Positions 24,837-32,875 of a stretch of 64,000 bases of DNA are shown here, piece by piece. Location: positions 310,001 through 374,000 of the forward strand of contig NZ_AUMD01000011.1 in assembly GCF_000430505.1 (NCBI RefSeq). Reading direction: 5' to 3'. The first letter of the stretch is position 1, and each line of letters starts with the position of its first letter. The notes beneath the pieces were generated by a model that made no database searches, was not told the DNA's origin, and worked only from the letters and a program-made list of their open reading frames with translations. Source of the stretch: Eisenibacter elegans DSM 3317 (GTDB taxonomy: Bacteria > Bacteroidota > Bacteroidia > Cytophagales > Microscillaceae). The position numbers and the translations under genes were made by a program.

Positions 24837-26942
24837 TTAGTCGATATTGACTTGTTTTTTGAGCTCCTGCAATTGTTTTTCTTTTTCTCCCAAGCGGGTT
24901 TCATACTCTAGTTTGAGCTGAGCGATTTCAAAGTGGGCTTGTTCTTCGGCCTCTTGCAGTTCTTCGAGCTGGCGTTTGATTTCCATCTCTTGTTCTTTTT
25001 GCTTGGTGATGTCATAGCCGATAGAGTATATTTTTTCGACCTTTCCCTCTGTATCTATTACTGGATAAACGACCTCATACATCCAGAAAGGTTTGCCGTT
25101 TTTGTTGAAGCGAACAAACTCGCTTTTGAGTATTTGGCCATCCAGCACCTGAGTCCAGTGTCTGCGGCTCAGTTCTATGCTATTTTTGGCATCTCCGAGC
25201 AGTATTTCAAAGTGTTGGCCGATGAGTTCTTGTTGGCTATACCCCGACAGGCGCTTGAGCACATCATTGACGGTGCGGAATCGCCCATTCTTATCGATTT
25301 CGGCAATAGAGAACACTTGGTCTAGGGCGGCACGTTCGCTTTCTAGCTCCATACGGGCGTGCTTGGTTTCTTTTTCGGAGCGTTGGAGCTGCTCCACAAT
25401 TTTCTTGAACTGACGTTCTTGGATGCGCATTTGGGTCAACATTACATTTGACTCGTTCATCATACGGCGGTTGTTGGCATCCGTTTGGGCCTTGGCAATA
25501 GCGATGGCGATACTCTCGCTGACACGCTCCACAAACTGAATTTTGTAGGCAGGGAGTACCTCAAAGGCGGCTAACTCTAATACACCAAAAACTTGCTCGT
25601 TGCTGATAAGAGGCATAATCAAGATGCTCTTAGGGCGTGAGCCGCCCAAGCCCGAGGTGATGTGGGCGTAGTCTTCAGGTATTTCGGTGAGGTATACCTT
25701 ATCGCGTTCGCGCCAAGCCCTGCCGACGAGGCCTTCGCCTTCGGCGATTTGTTTTTGCAAAAATTTATGTCTTTGAAAAGCATAGGCTGCCTGTAGGCGC
25801 ATATAATGCTCTTGGCGGGTTGTTTGATTGCGGCCTTCGCCTTCGCTAATGGTTTTAGATTCTACCGTGAAAATCCCCCCTTGGTTGATGTCCAAATAAT
25901 CTACAATGGCGGCAATGATACGATCATAAAAGCCCTGAGAGTCTTGATCATCATAACGTAAGATTTCACTAAACTTGGCAAAACCTTCGTTAATCCAGTT
26001 GCGTTCGCTGTTTTCGATAGAAATTTGGTGGAGGCTATTGCGCATAGAAGCGATGATTTGCCCTAGCTCCCCCTCATTGTCAAACACAATGGCTTCGGTG
26101 TTGTAATAGCCCTGGCTTACTTCTTCGGCAAATACTTTGAGGCGTTGGAAGCGCCGTGTCAGTCGGGATAGGCTTTGGTCTATCACCGAAAGCTCATAGA
26201 CTTGCTGGTCGATAGCCTCGGTAGGGATATTGCCACCAATCAATATCTTGAGGTATTCGTCGATAGTACGCATGCCTTTGTTTACACGGCTGATAATGAG
26301 GTTGGAGGCAATCACCCCTACCAAGATAATCACAAACACTACCAAGAGCGAGACATAGATGATGCGCCAGCTTTCGTTTTCGATTTCAGTAATATCTGTC
26401 CGTACACTTTCTTCTTCGAGTTGGTAAATGTCGACCAGTTCTTTGTTGATATTTTTGAAGAGGATATTGATGCGGTTGTCTGTTTGTCGAAGGCGGGTGG
26501 TATTGTTGCGGGGGGTATTGAGGAAACGGTCTATCTCACCTTGGAGCAAAATAATATCTTCGCGGAGCTGTTGGACGCGCTGCTGGAGGTCGAGGCTCTG
26601 TAGCGTTGCGGCTGTATTGACAAGCGAGTCGGCCAAGGGGATGACTTGGTTGCCCCATAGTTGTTGGTAGGTTGTTATGCTTAGAATATCTTCGGTAATG
26701 AGGTTGTTTTGGGCAAAATACACCCCGCGCCCAATCGCAATATTCAGCCGGAGGCTGTAATTGCTAATCAGCAAGCTTTTTTGGCGTATGTTTTTGGCTT
26801 TGGCGTTGATTTCTCCTACCCGTACCCACATGACCGAAGCCGCACTGAGATACATAACGAATAAGACAAAAAACAGCCAGAAAAGCCGCGCTGTAACGGC
26901 ATTTTTCCGAAATAACAAACGTATCCCACGAATCTGTTTCAT
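24837..26942 (-). CDS. Membrane sensor with HAMP, GAF, coiled-coil and PAS domains, no output domain
   Basis: A 701-residue protein with the same plan as its downstream neighbour: membrane helices near 15-38 and 195-218, a HAMP-like region (about 220-310), GAF (about 335-490, with GEGLVGRAWRERDKVYLTEIPEDY), a coiled coil, one PAS/PAC domain (about 545-660, ending YSIGYDITKQKEQE) and a C-terminal coiled coil. It too ends without kinase, cyclase or phosphatase. The frame extends upstream to a TTG at 26996, but ATG at 26942 starts just before the first helix and lies about 107 bases after a perfect -7 box. The pair looks like a gene duplication. GAF-PAS proteins of this kind are frequent in Cytophagales; their signal and partner are unknown. 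Confidence 0.8.
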   Translation of the reverse strand: MKQIRGIRLLFRKNAVTARLFWLFFVLFVMYLSAASVMWVRVGEINAKAKNIRQKSLLISNYSLRLNIAIGRGVYFAQNNLITEDILSITTYQQLWGNQVIPLADSLVNTAATLQSLDLQQRVQQLREDIILLQGEIDRFLNTPRNNTTRLRQTDNRINILFKNINKELVDIYQLEEESVRTDITEIENESWRIIYVSLLVVFVIILVGVIASNLIISRVNKGMRTIDEYLKILIGGNIPTEAIDQQVYELSVIDQSLSRLTRRFQRLKVFAEEVSQGYYNTEAIVFDNEGELGQIIASMRNSLHQISIENSERNWINEGFAKFSEILRYDDQDSQGFYDRIIAAIVDYLDINQGGIFTVESKTISEGEGRNQTTRQEHYMRLQAAYAFQRHKFLQKQIAEGEGLVGRAWRERDKVYLTEIPEDYAHITSGLGGSRPKSILIMPLISNEQVFGVLELAAFEVLPAYKIQFVERVSESIAIAIAKAQTDANNRRMMNESNVMLTQMRIQERQFKKIVEQLQRSEKETKHARMELESERAALDQVFSIAEIDKNGRFRTVNDVLKRLSGYSQQELIGQHFEILLGDAKNSIELSRRHWTQVLDGQILKSEFVRFNKNGKPFWMYEVVYPVIDTEGKVEKIYSIGYDITKQKEQEMEIKRQLEELQEAEEQAHFEIAQLKLEYETRLGEKEKQLQELKKQVNID

Positions 26943-27048
26943 ATATACTGTTGTTGCGCTTGCATCAAAAGTCTGTGTTGGGGGGAGAAAGTGCAAGGAT
27001 TGTGCCCATTAGCACTACCACAAGGCAGAGTAGCCGATGCCTCCCTTA

Positions 27049-27056
27049 CAAAGATA
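27049..27056 (-). promoter_or_regulatory. Promoter -7 box for the sensor pair
   Basis: Reads TATCTTTG on the minus strand, about 107 bases upstream of the ATG at 26942. It lies beyond the 3' end of no other minus-strand gene except the TRAP lipoprotein, whose stop is at 27104. Confidence 0.55.
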
Positions 27057-27103
27057 GTCAAGTTCGTCAAAATTTGGCACTATTGCATTCAAATCCTTCC
27101 TGC

Positions 27104-28231
27104 TTAGCGTTGGATCTGATTGTAGAAAACCTTTTCTGTAATTTCGCTCCAAGGCCGAATATCTTGGCGGAAGCGCTCTAGCGAAGCATAGACCTTTTTG
27201 CTGAAAGGGTCTTTGGAGGTTAGTTCTTCCAATACAGTTTGGGTATGGGTGTACAGGGTATCGAGCACCGGCTTGGGGTAGGCCCTCAATTGGACTCCTT
27301 CTTCGCGGATGAGTTTGTTGAGGTAGAAATTGTTTTTGGCCTCAAACTCACCCAAAGTCCACAAGTTTAGGCGATAGATAGCAGCCCGCAGGATGGCCTG
27401 TAGGTCAAGTGGTAGGGCTTCCATTTGTTTTTTGTTGACAAAGACTTCGAGGGTAGGGCCGGTCTCGTGCCAGCCGGGGTAGTAGTAGTACTTGGCCACA
27501 TTATAGAAGCCCATCAGGTAGTCGTGATAGGGGCCTATCCACTCTGTGGCATCAATGATACCCCGCTCTAAGTTGGTATACAGCTCGGTAGCCGGAGAGA
27601 GCACTGCCGTACCGCCAGCCTTGGCCAAAACTTTACCGCCGAGGCCGGGGATGCGCATTTTCAGTCCTTTGAGGTCGGCAGCTGTTTTGATTTCTTTCCG
27701 AAACCATCCGCCCATCTGCATTCCGGTATTGCCCCCGGGAAAAGGAATCAGGTTAAAGTTGGCATACAGTTCTTCCCATAGCGCCAGCCCGCCGCCATTG
27801 ATGAGCCAAGCGTTCATTTGTTGGGCATTAAGCCCAAAAGGAATGGCTGCAAAAAACTGCGCAGCGGGGGCTTTGCCTGCCCAATAATACGAAACGCCGC
27901 TGGCCATCTGTGCTGCGCCTTGGCTGACAGCATCAAAACACTCCAAAATCGGCACTAGCTCTCCACCGCCGTATACTTTGATTTCGAGCCGCCCGCCAGA
28001 AGCCTCCCGAACCCATTGCGACAACAACTCTAGGCCTTCTCCCAATACGGGGAATTTGGGCGGCCAAGTAGTTACCATCCGCCATTGGTACTTCTTGTCG
28101 GAGGTTTGGATATTGACTTGTTTCTCGGCGGGGCTGCTGTTGCTCTGGCACGCGCCCAAGCCTGCGGCAGCCAAGGCAGCGCCGCTCAGGGCTGTTTGGC
28201 GGATAAATCGACGGCGAGAGGGTTCGTTCAT
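27104..28231 (-). CDS. TRAP transporter substrate-binding lipoprotein with Tat signal
   Basis: A 375-residue solute-binding protein of the DctP/TAXI-type TRAP family, which delivers carboxylates such as keto acids to a sodium-driven membrane unit. The N terminus MNEPSRRRFIRQTALSG is a twin-arginine signal and it ends in the lipobox GLGAC with Cys28, so the protein is probably exported folded and lipid-anchored. Typical body motifs are WRMVTTWPPKFP, YYWAGKAPAAQFFAAIPFG, MRIPGLGGKVLAKAGG and a central Arg (LKMRIPG) that binds the carboxylate. The membrane subunits DctQ and DctM are not in the window, so this is an orphan or its partners lie elsewhere. Binding proteins with the GLNAQQMNAWLI segment are related to those for 2-oxoacids, but the ligand is not certain. 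Confidence 0.85.
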   Translation of the reverse strand: MNEPSRRRFIRQTALSGAALAAAGLGACQSNSSPAEKQVNIQTSDKKYQWRMVTTWPPKFPVLGEGLELLSQWVREASGGRLEIKVYGGGELVPILECFDAVSQGAAQMASGVSYYWAGKAPAAQFFAAIPFGLNAQQMNAWLINGGGLALWEELYANFNLIPFPGGNTGMQMGGWFRKEIKTAADLKGLKMRIPGLGGKVLAKAGGTAVLSPATELYTNLERGIIDATEWIGPYHDYLMGFYNVAKYYYYPGWHETGPTLEVFVNKKQMEALPLDLQAILRAAIYRLNLWTLGEFEAKNNFYLNKLIREEGVQLRAYPKPVLDTLYTHTQTVLEELTSKDPFSKKVYASLERFRQDIRPWSEITEKVFYNQIQR

Positions 28232-28271
28232 AAAGGAAGTATGCTTTGGGCTATAAATAGAAAATCAAAAT

Positions 28272-28790
28272 TTAGGAGACGCTATACCAATAACCGGGGC
28301 GTAGCCCTTCCCACAAATACCACCCATCATACACCTTTACCGCCGTAAAGAGTAGGCTAAGCTGCTCGTTACCATATTGAAAAAAAACCGTAACCTCTGT
28401 CGTCTCTATTCCTTGACTGTTGGTGGCGCGGGCCTTGCTTTCTAAGTATCGGCACTGGGTCGTATTCAGTCCTTTGGTTATGCTTTCCCGTTGTAGTTGT
28501 TGAAAGCCTCGTTTCAGCCCCTGAAGAACAATTTGCGATAGCTGCTCCATATCATTATGTTGGAGGGTAACCTCTGCCTCTTGGGTGGCTTGGAGCTGAT
28601 AATACATCAATTCCAACACCCGCTTGTCGGGCAAAATGGGTTCGAGTATCTCAAAGTTATCTTCTTGGAATGCCTCAAATACTTTGCGGGCCAACACATC
28701 GGTGCTGTCGGCGCGAAATTTACAACCTTGCAAACCCGACAGCCCAAGGAGCAATATCAGACAAAAAAATGGCAAATGGGAGTATTTCAT
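28272..28790 (-). CDS. Putative lipoprotein of unknown function
   Basis: A 172-residue protein with a signal peptide ending in LSGLQGC (Cys23), so probably lipid-anchored. The mature part starts with a helical region (VLARKVFEAFQEDNFEILEPILP) and ends with a beta-rich portion (TTEVTVFFQYGNEQLSLLFTAVKVYDGWYLWEGL). This arrangement resembles NTF2-like or DUF4878-type lipoproteins, but I cannot assign it. ATG at 28790 is preferred over the upstream in-frame start at 28826 because it directly precedes the signal peptide. A perfect minus-strand -7 box lies 55 bases upstream, and the TRAP lipoprotein gene follows 40 bases downstream, possibly in the same transcript. Confidence 0.7.
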   Translation of the reverse strand: MKYSHLPFFCLILLLGLSGLQGCKFRADSTDVLARKVFEAFQEDNFEILEPILPDKRVLELMYYQLQATQEAEVTLQHNDMEQLSQIVLQGLKRGFQQLQRESITKGLNTTQCRYLESKARATNSQGIETTEVTVFFQYGNEQLSLLFTAVKVYDGWYLWEGLRPGYWYSVS

Positions 28791-28844
28791 TGCACAACAT
28801 TTGTTCAAATAGGAGCAATTGACCAAAACGTCTTCAAGATACTA

Positions 28845-28852
28845 CAAAAGTA
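28845..28852 (-). promoter_or_regulatory. Promoter -7 box for the 28272-28790 lipoprotein
   Basis: Reads TACTTTTG on the minus strand (TAnnTTTG) with a GTTTG about 20 bases upstream as a possible -33 element. It sits inside a small palindrome, CTACAAAAGTAG, and overlaps the upstream region of the divergent sirtuin gene. Confidence 0.5.
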
Positions 28853-28856
28853 GCGT

Positions 28857-29702
28857 ATGCACAACCACCAAACAACTCAGGTACTTGTTCAAGAAGCTAG
28901 GGAATATCTGGCGCAAGCCGAGGTATTGTTGATCAATACTGGCGCAGGGATGAGTGCCGACTCCGGAATCCCAACCTACAGGGGCAACAACGGTTTGTGG
29001 GGGCAGCTCGAAGGGGAGCGCCAAGGCGATATCCGACACCTAATGACTCCGGCCTACATCCTCGAACACCCGCTGTATATGTGGCGTAGGTTTGCCAAGG
29101 GCTACCGTCGTAGTCTCAGTATTGACCCGCACGAGGGCTTTGCTTGGCTCAAAGCCTATGTCGAACAGCGAGACTTGCCTCACTTCTGCATCACCTCCAA
29201 TGTCGACGGCTTGTTTGCCAAGGCTGGTTTTGATCCTATACACATCTACGAAATACACGGTAGCGGTGCTTTTTGGCAGTGTAGTAGGCCTTGCCAACCC
29301 ACCTACTGGAAGGCAAACTTCCGGTTTGATCCAGAGGCTCCAAGGCTTGAACTCTCAGACCTTCCACATTGTCCTAACTGTGGAGCCTTAGCTCGACCCA
29401 ATGTCTTACTCTTCCAAGACGACACGTTTGTCAGGGAAAGGGTAGAAGCACAAAAACAAGTTTGGGAACGTTTTTTGGACCTACACGCCCATAAGCGCTG
29501 GGTGGCGCTCGAAATTGGGGCTGGCATCCACATCAAAGCAATCAGGGCTTTTAGTCAGCGACTGATGCGCCAACAAGAAGCCTTAGTCATACGCATCAAC
29601 CCTGATTACCCCGAAATAGAAGCCCCACATATAGGCTTACCCCTTACGGCTCTCGACGCAATAAAACAGCTTATGATTTACGATTTGGGACTTACGATTT
29701 AA
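28857..29702 (+). CDS. SIR2-family NAD-dependent protein deacylase
   Basis: A 281-residue sirtuin, which removes acyl groups from lysines while splitting NAD. The NAD-binding motif GAGMSADSGIP lies at 29-39, the catalytic His134 in EIHGSG, and the zinc cysteines at 142, 146, 172 and 175 (CSRPC and CPNC). The usual TQN(I/V)D motif is TSNVD at 113-117, with Ser in place of the Gln. The later GAGIHIKAIR and RINPDYPEIE are in the position of the GTS and N(x)D motifs but deviate from the consensus: the usual GTS is replaced by GAG. Activity may therefore differ from classic deacetylases. It overlaps a divergent promoter region at its 5' end. Confidence 0.85.
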   Translation: MHNHQTTQVLVQEAREYLAQAEVLLINTGAGMSADSGIPTYRGNNGLWGQLEGERQGDIRHLMTPAYILEHPLYMWRRFAKGYRRSLSIDPHEGFAWLKAYVEQRDLPHFCITSNVDGLFAKAGFDPIHIYEIHGSGAFWQCSRPCQPTYWKANFRFDPEAPRLELSDLPHCPNCGALARPNVLLFQDDTFVRERVEAQKQVWERFLDLHAHKRWVALEIGAGIHIKAIRAFSQRLMRQQEALVIRINPDYPEIEAPHIGLPLTALDAIKQLMIYDLGLTI

Positions 29703-29755
29703 TCGTCAAAATCCAAACTCGTCAATCGTCAATCTAAACTCGTCAATCCAAACTT
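29703..29755. repeat. Short degenerate direct repeats
   Basis: Three imperfect copies of the unit CGTCAATCCAAACT fill the gap between the sirtuin and hydrolase genes. Similar words (TTACGATTT twice) occur at the very end of the sirtuin gene. Too short and irregular for a CRISPR array. Confidence 0.6.
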
Positions 29756-30616
29756 ATGCTACATACCTCATACAACAATCTCGTATTACGCTCTCCGAGT
29801 GACGGACGGCCTTTTACGCTAGACATACAACACCAAGACGGAGCAAAAAAACGCCCTTTAGTGCTTTTTGTACATGGTTTCAATGCCTTCAAAGATTGGG
29901 GACACTTCCCTCTGATAACGGAGTATTTGGCCGAAGCTGGCTTTGTGGCTGTGCGGATGAATCTTTCGCGCAACGGAACAACCCTACTACGCCCCCAACA
30001 GATAGTAGACTTGCAGGCTTATGGCAACGATTTGTTTTCGGTAGATTTGGATGATATTGGTGCAGCCATTGATTTTTTAACACAAGCAGAGCGGCCTTTT
30101 GCCGCTGCCCTCGATGCTTCGAAGGTAGCACTGATAGGCCATAGCCGTGGGGGAGCCTTGGTATTGCTCAAGGCAGGCGAAGATGCTCGTATCAAGGCTG
30201 TGGCTACTTGGGCGGCTATCAAGTCAAGCCGGCATTTTTGGACTCCCGCCAACATCGCAGAAGTAGAAAAAAATGGGGTAGTCTATGTGCACAATGGGCG
30301 CACCAAACAGCAACTGCCCCTTTACAAGGCTTATTACCAAGATGTGTTAGACAATGCCGAGCGACTAGACGTGGAGGCAGCAGTGAGGCGTTTGCGTATT
30401 CCTGTGCTATTTGCCCATGGCACTGCGGATACCTCTGTGCCGGTGGATTTTGCCCACGAGTTACATCGCTGGAAGCCCGACAGCCGCCTGCTGCTTATTC
30501 CGGAGGCAGCCCATACTTTTGGGGGATATCACCCCTACGACCAGACTTCCTTGCCGCCTTTGGCTGAGCAGCTATGTGCTGCTACGGCAGATTTCTTTCG
30601 ACAGGTGTTAGTTTAG
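29756..30616 (+). CDS. Alpha/beta hydrolase (dienelactone hydrolase-like)
   Basis: A 286-residue cytoplasmic serine hydrolase. The oxyanion-loop motif VHGFNAFKDWG lies at 39-49, the nucleophile elbow GHSRGG has Ser130, an acid residue is in HGTADTSVP (about 222) and the final His in EAAHTFGGYHP (about 258). No signal peptide or lid insertion is seen. The substrate is unknown: relatives cleave esters or thioesters, or act as small peptidases. ATG at 29756 follows the repeat-rich gap after the sirtuin, so co-transcription is possible. The stop overlaps the convergent SDR gene by 9 bases. Confidence 0.8.
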   Translation: MLHTSYNNLVLRSPSDGRPFTLDIQHQDGAKKRPLVLFVHGFNAFKDWGHFPLITEYLAEAGFVAVRMNLSRNGTTLLRPQQIVDLQAYGNDLFSVDLDDIGAAIDFLTQAERPFAAALDASKVALIGHSRGGALVLLKAGEDARIKAVATWAAIKSSRHFWTPANIAEVEKNGVVYVHNGRTKQQLPLYKAYYQDVLDNAERLDVEAAVRRLRIPVLFAHGTADTSVPVDFAHELHRWKPDSRLLLIPEAAHTFGGYHPYDQTSLPPLAEQLCAATADFFRQVLV

Positions 30617-31504
30617 AGCCTGTTTTTGAGAATTAGTGATTTCTACGGGCTGTGGCATCAGCGCTGCATTGGGTGCTTGGAGCCCTTCAGGAACAGCCTT
30701 TACAGGCGTATTTTTCTTGCTTTTGGAGAAGATCGCCGACAGCCAGCGCATCTGTAGGTTGTAGGGTACTATCCAGCTCGCCCAGCGGTATACCGTACCA
30801 ATAAACCCTGGAGTAGATACAGCCCTGCCTTTGGCAAGAGCGCTGAGCGCTTTTTCGGCTACAAAAGAAGGCTCTAACAACATCGCCTCTGCAAATTTAC
30901 CGGCCTCTTTGGTGCGTTGCATCACCTCGGGGCTGGTATTGACCCCTCCCGGACACACAACGGTTACCTGGATATTGCTGCCCCGCAGCTCTTGGCGTAG
31001 GGCGCGAGAGAAGGAGTAGATGAAGCTCTTGCTTGAAGAATAGACCAGCTTATAAGGCACATCAAAAAACGATGCCGCACTGCCAAGGTTGATGATACCG
31101 GCCTTGGGTTGTGCCTTGAGATCATCTAAAAATAGGCGTGTGAGCAGCACCAAGGTCATCACATTGAGCTGGAGCATCGTCTCATAAAAACGGTAATCAA
31201 ACTCATCGAAGGCTCCGGCGGCACCCATACCGGCGTTGTTGATGAGCAAGTCTACAGACAGCCGCTCTTGTTTGCACCACTGGTATATTTCGAGCGCTGC
31301 TCCTTGGCTACTCAAGTCAATGCCGTAGTACTGTACTTTTACGGAGTATTGGGTCTGAATTTCGCGGGCTGCCTCTTCCAAAAGCGCTCCCGGCAGCGCG
31401 ACCAAAATGACATTTCGGCCTTGTTGTGCGCAAGCGACGGCGAGGGCTTTGCCAATACCCGCACTAGCGCCGGTAATGAGCGCATATTTTTTGCTTCTAG
31501 ACAC
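30608..31504 (-). CDS. Short-chain dehydrogenase/reductase
   Basis: A 298-residue classical SDR that oxidises or reduces a carbonyl group with NAD(P). Motifs seen are the cofactor loop TGASAGIGKA at about 12-21, NNAGMGAAG near 90, the catalytic Ser in NLGSAASFF and YSSSK with Tyr and Lys near 155-159. An extended C-terminal region (after about 230) has a hydrophobic segment and may associate with the membrane, as in relatives of the DHRS7/DltE type. It starts at a GTG that overlaps the end of the upstream epimerase gene by 8 bases, which indicates translational coupling. The substrate is not known. Confidence 0.82.
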   Translation of the reverse strand: MSRSKKYALITGASAGIGKALAVACAQQGRNVILVALPGALLEEAAREIQTQYSVKVQYYGIDLSSQGAALEIYQWCKQERLSVDLLINNAGMGAAGAFDEFDYRFYETMLQLNVMTLVLLTRLFLDDLKAQPKAGIINLGSAASFFDVPYKLVYSSSKSFIYSFSRALRQELRGSNIQVTVVCPGGVNTSPEVMQRTKEAGKFAEAMLLEPSFVAEKALSALAKGRAVSTPGFIGTVYRWASWIVPYNLQMRWLSAIFSKSKKNTPVKAVPEGLQAPNAALMPQPVEITNSQKQALN

Positions 31505-32501
31505 GTTCGTACTGATTTTGATTGAACCATTCGATTGTTTGCATCACGCCTTGACGCAGGGGGGTAATCTGATACCCAAGCTCCTGTATAGCCTTTTGGC
31601 TGCTGAGATTCCAATGATAATTGTATTTGCGAACAAAAGCAGGGATAATGAGCGGATGACGGCCAAACCACTCGGCCATTAGCAGTTGGCTGTGGGCAAA
31701 TCCCATCATAATAGGCACAGGCAGCTTGTAAAGACGTTTGTTGTGGGGAGAGAGTTCACGAATCAGGCCAAAAAATTCCTTGAACGACACATTTTCTCCA
31801 CCCAAGATATAACGATGCCCACTTTGGCCATATTGCATCGCCTGTAAGTGGCCTTGTACCACATCATCTATGTAAACATAATTGCCCATACTCTCTCCAT
31901 TGCCGGGCAGAATGCGCCATTTACCTTCATAACACCTCTTGATGAGCTTGGTAGCGGCATTGCTTTCAGTCAGTTGTCCGGGGCCATAGATACGGCTGGG
32001 GTTGACAATCGTAACCGCTAGACCGCTACGGTTGGCAAAGGCGATGGCCTCACGCTCGGCCTTGAGCTTGGTGATTTCGTATAGGGTGGTGGGTTGTACG
32101 TTAGGGTTGCTGGCTTCGTGTACGCTGCTTTGAGCGGAAGGCGAAGCGCCAATCACCCCTGCTGTAGAAGTCAAAACGACCTTTTCCAACCCAGTACTTA
32201 GGGCGGCTTCGAGCACGTTGAGCGTCCCTTGAACATTGATGTCATAAAACACCTGCGGGTTTTTGTGCCAAGCCGAGGCAAAAGCGGCCAAATGATAGGC
32301 TTGTTGACAGCCTTCCATCCCACGACGCAGGCTCTCTACGTCCGACAAGTCCCCGCTGATACAGGTGATGCCTAAGGCTTTGAGCGGGGCGGCTTTGGCT
32401 TCAGAGCGGCAAAGCGCTCGTACTTGATGACCGGCGGCGAGCAGCGCCTCACATAAGGGTAGTCCTACATAGCCGGTAGCACCTACAACAAATATATTCA
32501 T
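31497..32501 (-). CDS. NAD-dependent epimerase/dehydratase (dihydroflavonol reductase-like)
   Basis: A 334-residue extended SDR. The dinucleotide loop VGATGYVGLPLCEAL lies at 6-20, LAAFASAW near 72, a Ser/Thr in VVLTSTAGVIGA and the catalytic pair YEITK with Tyr and Lys near 142-146. It most resembles dihydroflavonol-4-reductase-like proteins and hopanoid-associated sugar epimerases (HpnA-like); the substrate may be a steroid, lipid or sugar. The gene is the first of a two-gene operon with the classical SDR. A TAACTTTA sequence on the minus strand at 32550-32557 is a near match to the -7 box. Confidence 0.8.
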   Translation of the reverse strand: MNIFVVGATGYVGLPLCEALLAAGHQVRALCRSEAKAAPLKALGITCISGDLSDVESLRRGMEGCQQAYHLAAFASAWHKNPQVFYDINVQGTLNVLEAALSTGLEKVVLTSTAGVIGASPSAQSSVHEASNPNVQPTTLYEITKLKAEREAIAFANRSGLAVTIVNPSRIYGPGQLTESNAATKLIKRCYEGKWRILPGNGESMGNYVYIDDVVQGHLQAMQYGQSGHRYILGGENVSFKEFFGLIRELSPHNKRLYKLPVPIMMGFAHSQLLMAEWFGRHPLIIPAFVRKYNYHWNLSSQKAIQELGYQITPLRQGVMQTIEWFNQNQYERV

Positions 32502-32634
32502 AATACTATTTTTGGAGCGGTTTTTTGGCAGGGCTGCATTGGCTAAAAATAAAGTTATATCAACCTAAAAAGCAGCATATGTGTGTGATAGACGTAACAG
32601 AAACTAGTTTTGGGAATTGATGTTCTAAAAATCA

Positions 32635-32738
32635 TTATACCCAACCAAAATTAATTTGGGGAATATCCACGCTGAAAATTCTTGAGAATCAAGAAAACCA
32701 AATCAAGTAATCCTTAAATCAAATAAATTTTGGCATAA
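32635..32738 (+). repeat. Interspersed intergenic repeat, full copy
   Basis: Bounded by TTATACCC and TTGGCATAA, 104 bases, same family as 11156-11259 but opposite orientation. It contains the small internal hairpin CTTGAGAATCAAG. The 374-base gap between the epimerase and SLATT-like genes holds this and no other recognisable element. Confidence 0.8.
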
Positions 32739-32875
32739 TTTCGCAAATATACAAGACTTAGGTGGATTTTTCCAAAATAGCGCCCGCTCTTGGATAACGA
32801 ATCTTGCAAGACCACGAAAAAAGCTTAACTTCGCAAAAGCTATTTTTTTAACATCGCTTGTGCCCATTGAAGCCT

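Noticed and set aside
29703-29755. CRISPR array
   Set aside because: Units are about 14 bases, imperfect and without spacers; no cas genes in the window.
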